From assembly GCF_010093595.1 (NCBI RefSeq), contig NW_022985437.1:1-64000 (forward strand): DNA of 64,000 nt, read 5' to 3'. This DNA comes from Mytilinidion resinicola. Taxonomy: Eukaryota > Ascomycota > Dothideomycetes > Mytilinidiales > Mytilinidiaceae. Positions 1 through 10,952 of this stretch are shown piece by piece. The notes under the pieces are model-generated. The model was not told where the DNA came from and did no database searches. It saw nothing but the letters and a program-made list of their open reading frames with translations. Every line of letters starts with the position of its first letter. The first letter of the stretch is position 1. The translations under genes and the position numbers were made by a program.

Positions 1-766
1 TATTTCCTACAAATTCTCGTTTTACTATACAGCTTGTAGCTTCGCTACCGTTTCGCTACAATCTGGGGGGGTCTGGCAGCCAGTTAGAATGCTCCTACGC
101 ACGTCTGTCTACGCGTCTCAGCTGTACAGGGTTCACTTCTCAGCTGGACAGGGTTCACCTGTTGTTTTGTCACCGTTGCTGCCTGCAACCCCTGGTCTCT
201 CTTCACTATATAGCCACTCATTAGCACCTCAATACAACTCATGCTTTCCTCACTGATCCTTTGCCCTTCCTACGCCAGCTGCCAATCTTCAGGAGGAGAT
301 GGCATCATGAATGGAGGCTGGAGGTCGAAACAAGCATTCCAAGAAATCCGGGATCGCGCAAATGCCTACCATAGAACGATGTTCAAGTCTTGCCGAATAT
401 TCCTCCGACACCTCCTCAGCTTAACGTACGCCTATGGGCTTCCGGCAGGCCGAACACAATGTAAGGACTAATGCAGTGGAACTTGGATTGCCTTTTGGTC
501 GACCGGCTTTTGGCCGTTTGGGCTGCCTTTTCATTGTGCCATCGGACGAGCAAGAACTCTAAATACAATGTAAAGGTTAATGCAGCGCATATTAGACTGC
601 CTCTTGACAAGCTAGGTACCTACCAGCTGTGCTTCTTCGCACAGTGGTATTGGCCGAGCGAGAGTCATTCCTGAGCAGTTGTATATCAATGTCCTCATCC
701 TTTCCTTATACATTCAAAGTCAGACTATTTTTAAGCCGGCCGGCTTCCTCTTAGCTGGGATACTCC
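1..766. other. Intergenic, no gene recognised
   Basis: Only short frames without recognisable domains occur here. A 22-bp unit is present twice in tandem at 116-137 and 138-159. Two loosely similar stretches begin near 456 and 563. The right edge is the left target-site duplication of the hAT element. Confidence 0.5.
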
Positions 767-1498
767 CAGCGTGGTTAGTAAACCGGCCAATCTTCAATCG
801 GATTGACGGCCGGTTTACTAATATCACTTCTATTTAATCCAATCAATCATTCCTCTAGCCAATCAAACCTCAAACGGAGATTGATCCGATTGATCCGATT
901 GGTGTTGTATAAAACGGAAAGGATGTATACAAATTGGACCGGATTTTTATAGACATAACTTCGTCATATAAATTCCTATGAGCCTAATAATAAGACGGCT
1001 CGCGAACTACACCCATGGATGAGACTACAGAGTGCCCCAGAGTAAAGAGCGACGTGAGAGTACCATGGTGGTGAGTTCTAGGTGAAGGGGGGGGTTTGGG
1101 ATCTCCCTTGGGAACGTCGGGCGGAGTACCAAAGGGGCGCATTTTTGAAGCCTAGTAGACCCAGTAATTCGCGTAAGACGTAATTCGACCTGTATAAATC
1201 GATTCCCGTCGTCCGTTTAAGCTCATCTCGTCATTGTGGAGGTGCTGGAGGGGGCGCTGGGGCCGTGGTTAATGAGGCTGGCAAGACGTGTTCTCCCGGC
1301 TAGGCCGGCAGAACTCCGGGGATCTGATACCTTACCTGTTTAGGCTAAGCGCGATCGAATTCACTTATTTGTCAATCTGGATCAAACCAGTTCAAACCAA
1401 AATCTAATCAATCCAATCAATCAAACTCAATTATATATATAACAATCCAATCAATCTGCTATCTAGTTAAGCCGGCCGCCCGTTTACTAACCACGCTG
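767..1498. mobile_element. Non-autonomous hAT-type element (MITE), 732 bp
   Basis: The ends are perfect 17-bp inverted repeats, CAGCGTGGTTAGTAAAC at 767-783 and its reverse complement at 1482-1498. The same 8 bases, GATACTCC, flank both sides (759-766 and 1499-1506). An 8-bp target duplication and termini beginning CAG are hallmarks of the hAT superfamily. The interior has no transposase frame, so it would have depended on a transposase supplied in trans. The left end forms a further hairpin, with TTAGTAAACCGGCC facing GGCCGGTTTACTAA between about 775 and 821. CCAATCAATC-like motifs recur near both ends as possible subterminal transposase sites. The intact duplication suggests insertion that is not very old. 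Confidence 0.88.
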
Positions 1499-2535
1499 GA
1501 TACTCCGCACAGCGGCGTCGAACGAACAATATTAGAGACCGATCAGTGCTATAGCTGCGCGCCTGTTCTTCTGGCTTACACTGCTAGTACTGTGTACACA
1601 AGAATCAGGTTATCACATGAGCCAAAGGTATGAAGTTTAAAGTGAAATTTGTATTACTGTGAGTATCCATAGAAAGACCTCAACATGACAGAAACAAAAC
1701 ACGGTTTTGTAAGTACAGGATGTCTTGCAGGTGATCTCAAATCTCCTTTTCCCCCTCTAGGCCCACGTAGGGTGCCTACCCGTGTGAGGTCGAAGACACT
1801 TCGCCGCATGCACTAGCGGGAGAGTGGAATAAACATCAGAAAGAAAGGAAACGCAACCCAAAGCACACACTCATGATATAAGCAAAGGGAAGCCAGAGGA
1901 TTATCTCCCAAATACCAGCAAGAATTATTCCCGTGAATCTTGCATCCAAATGTCACCGTTTGAGTGAGGACACTTCGCTACCTCCCATCAACGGAAAAAA
2001 GCATGCTACCTACTATGCTCCTCAACTGGCATATTTCGAGGCCCCAATCCCACCAATTTTCTGTTTACCAGTGCACTGGCGGAAAATGTTTGGGGAAGCG
2101 GACGAAGAGACACCTGGCTGAAGCTAGATTGTATTTGGGTGTGGGTTGGCCCACTTCGAGCTCCCAGAGAGATGGTGACTGTGCACTGGCAAAGGAGGTG
2201 AAGGTGCTGTCATGATTGCAGAGGTGAATGTAGAATCGAGCATGCCATCCATCTTTTGAGTTGGAATACTCTTGGAGCCCAGAAAAGTGGCTGTGACGGG
2301 TTGCGGCGCCTGCATCGCTGGTACATTGGTTGCGGTACGAGCAGATGTTGTAGCACTTAACATACTCAGCGGACTCGAGATTGGTATTATTCCGCCCTTT
2401 GGAATGACGGAATCGGGCAGTGGCTGGGCAGCTAAATTGTGTCGGTTGTCTTGGTTCCTAGTGGCGGCATTACGAGCTCTGGCGGCTGAGACCCGATTAC
2501 CTACTTTTTATCTATATATATAATGGGGACAGGTA
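1499..2535. other. Intergenic, no gene recognised
   Basis: The small frames at 1933-2523 overlap each other on both strands and show no domain, so I do not call a gene. An AT-rich run lies just before the element at 2536. Confidence 0.45.
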
Positions 2536-3259
2536 AACGCACACCCCCTTTTGAGGATGGAGGTGAAACAATGCATTGAACGAGGTAAGTGATGTATTGG
2601 ATGAGCATCTATCTAGGCTACGTACGCCGTATATATACTCCTGTGTGTGGAGGCTTACGTAGCCGTACCGTAGAACTGTGAGGGCTAAATATAGGAACCG
2701 TGTTCTATATTAAGGTAGCCGACGCTAGCCGTACCACACTCCGTAGGCTAGCTGGCTAGGAATACGTACTCCGTCACCTTTTGAGTAACCACACACCCCC
2801 CCTCTCATCTGATATTCTGATTGGCTCGGAGGGACCGGAAGCTTCCTCCGGGCATTCATCTTCACGTCTCTCTCCGCACGTGATGCTATACGCGAGACCG
2901 TACGTGAGCTTGTACGTGAGGCTATACGTACGGCTATATGAATCGGCATGGCTATATAGCCTCTCCGTTTTACAGCGCAACCTTTCCGATTTGTGCAGCT
3001 GTATATACAGCCGTACGTGAGCTCGTATATAAGGCTATACGTGAGGCTATACGTGAGGCTATATGGCTATGTAATTGCTTGTGGTGTACATGGCCGCATT
3101 TGCAGAGAGCATTTCGGAATAAGAGAGCAAGTTAAGCGAGCGAATTAGAGGCTCCGGAGTAGCCCTCCGAGCCAATCAGAAGGTGGTGAAGCGATAGGGG
3201 GAGGGAGGGGGTGTGCGAATAGCAAAAAGGGGGTGTGCGTGGAGGGATTAGGGGGTGTG
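2536..3259. mobile_element. Inverted-repeat element, copy 1
   Basis: The two arms face each other. The left arm has ACGCACACCCCCTTTT, then CACACCCCCCC and CTGATTGGCTCGGAGG. The right arm has CCTCCGAGCCAATCAG, then GGGGGTGTGCG and AAAAAGGGGGTGTGCGT. The core is built of repeats of a GTGAGGCTATAC-type unit and is unusually rich in CGTACG and TATACG. It shares its arms and core with the element at 41470-42011, with the outer arms in the opposite order, so these are two copies of one family. The outermost left end is poorly preserved and the left arm is split by an insertion at about 2556-2785. Short frames inside it come from the repeat and are not genes. Confidence 0.75.
2556..2776. mobile_element. 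Possible nested insertion, 221 bp, with 9-bp duplication
   Basis: CCTTTTGAG occurs at 2547-2555 and again at 2777-2785. Removing 2556-2785 rejoins the left arm of copy 1 into the order seen in its right arm. That is the pattern left by insertion with a 9-bp target duplication. I see no convincing terminal inverted repeats and no coding frame, so the type of element is unknown. Confidence 0.45.
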
Positions 3260-3802
3260 AGATTATCAGTCCCCTAACATAAAACCTAATTACCTATTCC
3301 TGCCTTATTAATGTCTGTTCATCGCTGGCGCATTGGAAATACGTGTATATATCGCCGCAGACTAGTCGCCTATTCATGCTCTCCCTGGTATCCTACTCCA
3401 AAATTTCCAAAGCTGTACGAACACTCCATCATCACTATCCGCGACGTCGACTCATCCAACCACCGCCACTCTCTTCTCCAGCTCTTCCTCATTCCCCCTT
3501 TTCATTGCACTGCCCGCATCCCACGGCTGATGGGGATCCCGATCGAGGTCAAGAAATCTGCGACCGACGACGAGCTTGTTGATTAGGCATGAAGTGATAA
3601 ATACTAATTGGGGTATCTCAAGCAGGATCATACAGTTAGCAAAGGCGTCTAGCTAAGTTAGTATTATAGACTCTTAGTAATTGCCTATAGCTCTAGGCTA
3701 TTCTGGTTGGAGCGTTGGGGCCGGGTTCAGGTCTCGGCGGACCCACACCCACATAAATAAACCTGCCATCTGCTGAACCTCTTCACCTTTTACATTCTCA
3801 CA
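3260..3802. other. Intergenic, 5' side of the kinase gene
   Basis: A 91-codon frame at 3311-3586 has no recognisable domain and overlaps another frame of similar length, so it is not called. Confidence 0.4.
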
Positions 3803-4986
3803 ATGCGCCCACTCGTCCTTCCGAATTTCCCTGCTGCAAGGAACTCTTTATCAAGAACCATGTCGTCTCTTGCTCCTGGACACCTTCAAGGCGCCCATTG
3901 GGACTACCGCATCGTAGGTACTGTTAAAGGAGATAACACACACGCATCCGCCGTCTTCAAAGCCAAGGTCGTTCCACGCGAGAATGCCCCCAATGCCCCC
4001 CAATGGTTCGTTGTGTTGCATTAACTATGTCCAAATTCTGACACTAACTCAGCCACCCAGGGCTATCATCAAAAAAGCTTCGCCTAACGATGAAATTGCC
4101 ACGGAAAACCTGGACCGTGAATGTCAGAGTTATCTCCTTCCCGGTGTCGCCTCGGCCAAGTGCTTCCGGCAAATGTACGATGTAATTGACAACCGCACCA
4201 TCGCTTTAGAATGGCTGGACACCACTCTTGCAGATGTGAAATACCAGCCTAACATGCACACCTACGCCCTCATCAAGACGGTCCTAAAGGAAATGTTGAC
4301 TAGTTGCAACATTCTAGACGGCCAACAATATGTGAATACAGGTATAGTATCTGATCTTAAAAAGTTGGCATCCGCTAATTAGCCTGGACTATAAACCCGC
4401 CAATATCCTGCTTTCTGGCATTGAGGCTGGCCGTGTTATCGCTAAAGTAGGAGACTTAGGACTCGGTAAGCAAGTATTGCTAGACGAAACAGACGCTTTT
4501 ACTGACACGCTTACAGTTGTTCCGGCCGGCCATTTTTTCAACGCCCAGCCATACGCCATGCGCGCCCCTGAAGTCTTCCTAGGCCAGGCGTGCACTAAGC
4601 CATCGCAGATCTGGGCAGTTGCCGCGATGCTGCTTTGCTGGATCAAGCCTGGTGTCTTAGGCGCGGGGGACAGCCCACATCCTTTCGTCAACGAGGCTTG
4701 GTGTATGTCAAAGATCAAACGGCTCTTTCCTAACTGGTATATTCCCACTCCTGACGAGGTTGAGCGCCATACCCTCAAATCCGCAGTCGAATTTGCTATA
4801 CGTTTCAGTGAAGAGGAGCCAATCCCGCAAGCGATCTCGCCTTTCGAGAAGGAGACCCAAAAGGTGGAGATACCAGAGCAGTTGAGGGACCTTCTTCGTC
4901 TCATGTTAGTGGTCAATCCGGGCGAAAGGCCCTCCGCCTCGGCTGTGCTGGCGTCGAGGGAGTTTCAGGCATTTCAGATGCTATGA
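3803..4986 (+). pseudogene. Protein-kinase-like gene, broken at the second splice acceptor
   Basis: Exon 1 ends at 4005 and joins exon 2 at 4061, giving a VAIK-like WAIIKKA motif after a glycine-rich-loop region. A second start codon at 3860 could be the true one. Exon 2 runs to a donor at 4342. Exon 3 encodes a catalytic-loop-like DYKPANILL, a VGDLGLGK in the DFG position and an APEVF motif, ending at 4986. For VNT to join DYKPANILL in frame, exon 3 must begin at 4388, but the two bases before it (4386-4387) are GG, not AG. The nearest AG, at 4381-4382, shifts the frame. The family is Ser/Thr kinase-like, but the product looks short for a full kinase fold. I infer loss of a splice acceptor, and a sequencing error is the alternative. 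Confidence 0.6.
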
Positions 4987-5707
4987 TTTAATCAAGTTGG
5001 AGGACCGCATTTTGTTCGTATGTATATATGCTTAATTAATTAAATCTACGCAGCGTCCCAACCCATCACCATGCCTTCCAAGTCCTCGGAGATGTTGTGA
5101 TCCGTTGCAATGCCCTAATGATGGCCTGCTCTCTCTTAGCTCGAGTGCTTCCAACGAAAAGGGGGCAAAACTCCAACCACACGGCCATTGCTAACTCTTC
5201 CAACGAGATTCCGGCTTCCCAACGAGACCCTGACACACCTCCCAACGAGAGAGATGTCAGACCCTCCAAACCGGTTAAGACATATATTAAAGGCAGCGCA
5301 TGCTAACAACACTTTGGCTGTTTTGCCGCTGGCCCAGGGCTCACTCGTGACTCCAAATCTCCAAAGATTGTCCTGCCTACAAATGCAATCCCTGGCTCCG
5401 CGGGCTACAGCTACCAAGAGCACCACCCTGACTTCTCTCAGATATCGGCGGATGTTTGCACCGATGGGCATCGAGGAGTCTCGAAAAGCCCAGCTCGTAC
5501 TACACAGAGCCACGCAGCAAAGCAGCTGTTTTCCAGAGATTCTGCTCGGTGCACTGGTCGTTTAATTTAGAAGCCCTAAAAGCGTGCTCGGGGACATCTT
5601 TAAAAGGTAAGGCTGATTTAATAGTTTACTAGGCGTATCTGTCACTAGATATTACAAAATATGACTTCGGAGATTAATATAAGTTTAAAGAATCACACAT
5701 ATTTATC
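4987..5707. other. Intergenic, no gene recognised
   Basis: A 125-codon frame at 5188-5565 overlaps an equally long frame on the other strand and lacks domains. I see nothing else. Confidence 0.4.
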
Positions 5708-7486
5708 CTAGCTCATTACTAAACTTTCATCCATCCTCGTCAAAACACCTCCAAGCACAGCCTCTTCAATCTGTCCCAGTATATTAAGAATACCCTCCCT
5801 AAACCCTCTCTTACCCCATTCCACAATCCTCGCCAACGTCTGCACGAACTCTCTTGCATCCTCCCATCGCGTCGTCCGCCAAGCGCGGCAACACGTTATA
5901 TGGTATGCCTCACCGACCCGGTAGTGCACCCATATTTCGTGCAGGGGGCCCTCTGTTGTGACGGAGAACAGAAATACCGGCACCTTATCTTCTTCGGCTT
6001 GTTTCATAGCTATGTTTTCTTGGTTGTACTGGACAAAGTCGGACTGGGACATTATCCGTGCGACAACACATCGCAAATCCTCAAGGATACTAAGAGCACA
6101 GGCTCCATCTACCGCAGCTTGATTTTGCGCCCCAATCAGATTCCCGCCTGCTGCGCCGCCTTTACTCTCAATAACAAGGAAGGGGAAGCGCAGACCGATT
6201 TGTGCTTGGTGTGGTTCGCTCAGGACGCGGCAGTCGTCTTGCAGCAGCATCAAGACGGTTTTTTGCATAGGGGTGAAGGATGTGTGCGCTAGGCCGAGAG
6301 TAATATCTGGTTTTGGTGTCGAGAGACTGTTCGGACTCTCGGAGGTATCGCTGGGAGCAGTGGAGGGCATGCTGAATATGGGAGTGTTTGAGAGGACTGA
6401 GCCGGTCCGCTGAGTCTGGGGTGTGGCTAAGTTGGTGTCGGCATGGTTTGAAATTTGCGCTACGCCCTGTTGAAGGATGAGGGGTGTATGTCGAGGAATG
6501 AAATCATAAGGTGACGGTGCTGTTGGTTTGAGTTCCGGTATCCATGCTATCCGAGTCGCGGTTAATATCCGCTCAAACTATACGTGCAAAATTAAAGCCG
6601 CAGACTCACGTTTCTCAGATGCACTAAGCATCAGAACCTCTGGTTCAAGTCTGTTAAGTGGCTGTAGCAAGCCCAGAAACAAGTGACTCCTCCACTCATT
6701 CTCCCCGGCGCATTTCTTTGCCAACACTCTCGATTCCTGGCAATAATGCCTCGCCAGCTCTTCAATTGCCGTCCGCTGGCTGGCTGCCCATGCGTTCCCG
6801 CCAAAGACGCGTTCAATTTGTTCCTCGACCTTTGCAGGAGCTTCAGGGAAGTGGTCCACGAACACGTTCGCATCCGCCATGTTCATCGCCCGGTATTGCG
6901 GGCTGTTTGCTTTTTTGACCGGACTCGAGGAGCGCTGTCGTTGAACCTGTTTTGCTATTCTTCGTCGACTATCCCTTGAGGGCGTGACGCTGGGTGCTGG
7001 TGAGAGAGGCATCTCGAGCTCGCCGTTTTCACACTCAGCGGCCCACTGCTGAATGGACTGAGCGCAGCCAGCTTCCAACTCCCCTAGCGAGTCTGAGGTA
7101 CAGTGGAGCTTGTCAAGTGTCTCTTGTGTAAGTGGCGGCGTATCCAACCTGCGACGTTTGAATGCACACTCGTCGGTATTGTGCGGCTTCCAGCGCTTGG
7201 AGACATGTACGCTGTCGTCTGCAAGCTCATCTGGGTCAAGGCTAGCGAGCGCACGCTTCATCACGGTATCGGTGATGCGGCCACGAGGGGAAGATCGGCG
7301 AGCGTAATGCGGAGGTTGTTGGTTTTGTGGTGTGGGAAGCTCATCTGGATCAGACAGCTCGGTGCATGTACTAAGTCCGAGTACCCAGGCTGCGATGTCG
7401 GTGCCGGAGCTGGTTGGACGGTCGGCGGAGTGTCGCATGAAAGGGCTATCGCTAGGATTCGGTGGCTTCTGGAGGACGTTTGTCAT
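5708..7486 (-). CDS. DUF7924-type protein with PD-(D/E)xK-like signature
   Basis: Two exons, 7486-6610 and 6546-5708, flank a 63-nt intron with a GTGAGT donor and GGATAG acceptor, giving 571 aa. The N-terminal half is polar and low in complexity, with Arg/Lys-rich patches suggesting nuclear location. An SPVKKANSPQYRAMNM segment precedes a helical region. In the C-terminal half, PDITLGLA (D about 373) is followed by FPFLVIESKG (E419, K421) and GGNLIGAQNQAAVDGA. A PD followed by ExK is the core signature of the PD-(D/E)xK nuclease fold, and the whole block resembles the fungal DUF7924 family. Nuclease activity is inference. Nothing in the context suggests a partner. It looks intact. Confidence 0.75.
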
Positions 7487-8232
7487 TGTGGAGGGAATGG
7501 ATGTTGATTTGAAGGCGTTGTTGCGTTGAAACGCCCATACTTCGAAGGATAATTATTGATGATGCCCTTGGTTGCTGAGCAACGCAGACAGCGGACGTGC
7601 CCGGTCCAGCTTGTGGCGTTGCACCGCCACATTTGAGCACATGGAGAAAGAATAGGGCTTGGCAAGCGCCGAGCCGCACAACTGCTCCTTCACTCCATTG
7701 CACTAATACCCTCTCCCACACGAAACCACCTCATAATACCGTGGGGAAAACATCCCCCAGTACCAACGCCGTACGTGTTTCCCTGCCCCCCTCAATCAAC
7801 TGTCTGCCTACCCCAATCAACCATCCGCTTACCCAACCAACTTCCACCCAAATCGCCTGCATCCTACCGCCCGCGTACCAATAATATCAATCGGTTTGCC
7901 TCCAATAGCTTCGTGATGGCTAATAGCAGACACAGATGATTGCCCAAAACCAACACACTGAAAGAGAAGATCGCATTCGTGCAAGCGCGCAATACTCTAC
8001 CCAAGTTTGCACTGGCATTGGAGGACTCTAGGCCACTTGTCTGTAAGGGGCACCTGCCATACTATATAGCGTTAAGCTGTATGCCTAATGTAATATCTTC
8101 CGCTTTATGTGGGACATTTTGGGAACCTGACGTGGAGTGTAACGTCGCTAGCGAGTAGCTGCACCCAATAATCAACAATATTATCCCTTCAATCAATGAA
8201 TACAATTATTGTTAAAATAATGGCAATCCGCA
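7487..8232. other. Intergenic, no gene recognised
   Basis: This is the 5' flank of the DUF7924 gene. It contains only a Pro/Thr-rich short frame at 7597-7884 with no domain. Confidence 0.4.
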
Positions 8233-8838
8233 GGCCAAACCTCGGGCCTTTATAGCTGGGTTCAGCAATCACTGGACTACTGCCAAAAATCATCAGACTT
8301 CTTAACTATCTACCACCAACTTCTCCTGAAGCAGCAGTCTGGACGCAGTCTCCACAGTCATTTATGGACTCGCCAAACCTTTACAACGAAATTCATATCA
8401 CACTAAACGATAAGGGTCAACAGATAATGCGCCGTGAAGATGAACTACGTCTTCTTTATCTCACCAAGATGGATGCAGAGAGTTAGGCTTGTCGACACAA
8501 CTTAAGTTACAGCCATTAGAATTAGCGATTGAAGAGTGGGAGGTCTCTTGAAGACATTGGCATTTTCGTACATCCTAGTAGAGTCTCTTACCCGTTAGTA
8601 GCGTTATTGCCATCTCTTCGCACGGATACAAGTGTTACGCAGGCCAACTTGTCAGAACAAGTCTCTCGAATGGCGACACAAGACATCTTCAAATGGGCCT
8701 TATTCAAAGGGAGAGGAAGAGGATCGCGATATTTGGGAGCATGAATGGCTACGGGACTTGGATAGCGATAATGAGTCAGGAGATGATGTTTCGGTCGCCT
8801 TGAGCTTGGGGGACAGTTCCGCAGCGAGCCAAGCCTAG
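8233..8838 (+). pseudogene. Decayed reading frame of unknown function
   Basis: Coherent protein-like sequence is spread over more than one frame. A first block (about 8240-8486) reads LPKIIRLLNYLPPTSPEAAV and ends in DELRLLYLTKMDAE before a stop. After several stops a second block reads SRMATQDIFKWALFKG. A one-base shift near 8710 then leads into EEEDRDIWEHEWLRDLDSD, ending at 8838. The biased composition and the continuation across the shift suggest a gene that has decayed. I do not recognise the family. Confidence 0.35.
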
Positions 8839-9418
8839 GGATCTCTGCTGTAGCCTTGGCCGTCCGGGACAGAAAGTTCCCTCAGAGAAATTCCTCTTGC
8901 ATCGTTATCAGCCGCGGCCGTCCTCTTGTGCCAGATTAGCCAGTCCGATTTCCCACACTGTCTCTGCTACAGCTAAAACCAGCCAGGAGCCTTGGACCCG
9001 ACTGTGGCAGCCTTGGCTTAAATTTCACTTACCTTTTTGCAAATGTCTTGGTCGGCAAGGTGTACAGGCTATCGGCCAGCTACCCATATTACGACTAGCC
9101 TTGTTGGGAAGCGGAAGATCTGCTTGAGCTCGGATCTGACCGACAGGCTTCGACTCGGGTTGTAACAGCTACAACCTAGGATCAACAACTCATACGGTTC
9201 ACGGTCACCTACGTACAGACTTGGAGTTGCTGGCATAGTAGCTGCCTACATGCCTAGCCAGTTACAACTTCTACAGAGAGGGGTTGGGGTACGGTGGCCT
9301 ACCCTGCCTAATGCTGCCTACTGCTGCCTCCAATTAGTGCTTCTGCCTATGCATACAGTCACTTCCTACGTAGTATATAGTTTGGCCTTCGGGCCCCCGA
9401 AATAAGACAGAGTTCACA
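8839..9418. other. Intergenic, no gene recognised
   Basis: Nothing with a domain is seen. Short motifs such as CTGCCTACTGCTGCCT near 9300 are low-complexity. Confidence 0.4.
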
Positions 9419-10436
9419 TCAATTTTCAACCTGAGTCTTCGCATGCGGATGTGGGCCGGATTGTCCAAAATGCCTCTTGATCCAAAGTCGCGCCATGGAA
9501 AACTCCAGCAGTTCAGGTAGGCCACCCGCAAATTTGTCTGCCAGCGGCCCGGCCAGTAGCAGCTTTTGAAGATGCCCTGATTGATAGAATGAAGCAAGAG
9601 ATGGAAAGGAGGTGGAGTTGTCTTCGGATGGATGTGTGATCGAGAACCTCTGCAGATCGTCGATGAAGAGAGCGAAGTCGTTGGTGGTAAGAGAGCGTGT
9701 TTCGGATGTTGTGGACGGAATTTTCCTCTATACACGAGCATTGGGACTTAAATTTAATGTTCGCGCGGTTAAAACCATGCGTGCCCATACCAATGTGGCC
9801 CGCACGCGCAGGTAGGCCGTTCAATGTAACCGTCCGCAGGCCTCCAAAGACCCTAGAAGGAGGGAGTTCTGCAAAGCGATGGCAGCTCTCAAGACGATGA
9901 TAGCTTGCAAAGAGGGGGATGGCTTGAAACGTAACTTGCTCAGGCTGACGCTGGCATCGAGGGGCTGGATGTAGCCGTGGGTTTGATGTAAGCGTCGAAG
10001 ATGAAGGACATCAAGGGAAAGTAGATTCGGATAAGGAAGGGACGTAAATGGTATTTATTGATAGCGAGGCTTCCTCAAGCGGTGAGCGGCTTCCGCGCGG
10101 CGGCGTGGATTCTGTTCTCTGAGCGAGCTACTTCCGTGTCACAGGGTTCGCACAAATCGTTGACGTCGAGGTAATGTAGAGGGTTGTTGACAGAACCATG
10201 TGCTCCTTCGGTAAGTCTTCGCGGGCTTGAGTCAGCGTCGATGACGTTGCGGACCTCTGGAAGGGGTTTTCGGAAGCCGGCGATGAAGCTGAAGAAGCTG
10301 TTGATGCTTCCGGAGCGCGGGATCCTCGAAGTGGTGATAGCCCAGGAGTATTGGAAGTCTGAGGATCGGGTGTTCCTAATTTGTGAAGCTGGCGAGATCG
10401 TAGACGAGCTTTCCGTGAGAGAGGAGGTTAGAATTC
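9419..10436 (-). pseudogene. Decayed F-box/LRR-like gene relic
   Basis: On the minus strand, blocks typical of the leucine-rich part of fungal F-box proteins appear in order but in different frames. HGKLVYDLASFTN lies near 10410. LPYPNLLSLDVLHLRRLH and VSLSKLRFKPSPSLQAII lie around 9900-10040. FALFIDDLQRF and LQKLLLAGPLADKF lie around 9500-9680, ending at a TGA at 9419. Several stops and shifts separate them and no F-box motif is recognisable. The family assignment is inference from the alternating Leu pattern. The intact-looking 156-codon frame at 10075-10545 is probably an accidental shadow. Confidence 0.35.
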
Positions 10437-10952
10437 TTGAATTAAAGTGGAAGTCGGCTCCATCACAAGGACGAGCTGACTGTGGATGATGCTCACGTGA
10501 GTCTCGCGCACGTGAGCTACGTATACGGCTATCCTTCAAATTCAACGTCCCAACTATAACAACAGCCTATTTTTTGAGAACAGTTTCACCTGTCCGATGG
10601 GATAATCTGTAATAGAAGACGGTAAATGATGTAACAATCTGCGGTACATCACCGTGCACTGCGTCCGTGCGCCAACTTCTTTTGCCTATAAGAAGTCGTC
10701 CTCACAGGAACCTTGACTTTACTTTCTCATCCTCTCCACAGGTTGCGATTGTCTCCTTGGAGTATTTTCTCCTCCGCATCAGGTGGCCTTGGGAGTCGAA
10801 ATCGTGTCTTTCACCGCCAAGCCTCGCCGAAACCTTAGCTCGATTTCGACCACAACATCATCCGACCCCGACCTCTTCGAGTCTTATTCTCCTTCCTGAC
10901 ATCATCCCCCCTCAACCAAATATCGTTTGGCCGTACCCTAACTTCGTCTGTC
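10437..10952. other. Intergenic, 5' side of the coiled-coil gene
   Basis: A Pro/Ser-rich frame at 10667-11044 overlaps the start of the coiled-coil gene in another frame and is not called. Pyrimidine-rich stretches at 10720-10920 suit a fungal promoter or leader. Confidence 0.35.

Noticed and set aside
450..620. Two similar stretches near 456 and 563 as a possible tandem duplication
   Set aside because: The similarity is patchy and short, so it could be chance or an old degraded repeat.
1010..1140. Stretch inside the hAT element with short similarity to the 3' half of 5S rRNA (AGTACCATGGTGG text)
   Set aside because: Only short pieces match. The conserved internal promoter spacing and closing stem are not seen.
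2725..3135. Overlapping frames with repeated SRTSSRTVSRIASR or YVRLYVRLY peptides
   Set aside because: They are translations of the short DNA repeat in the core of the inverted-repeat element, on both strands.
10075..10545. 156-codon minus-strand frame
   Set aside because: It overlaps the leucine-rich relic in another frame, is Ser/Arg-rich and has no domain.
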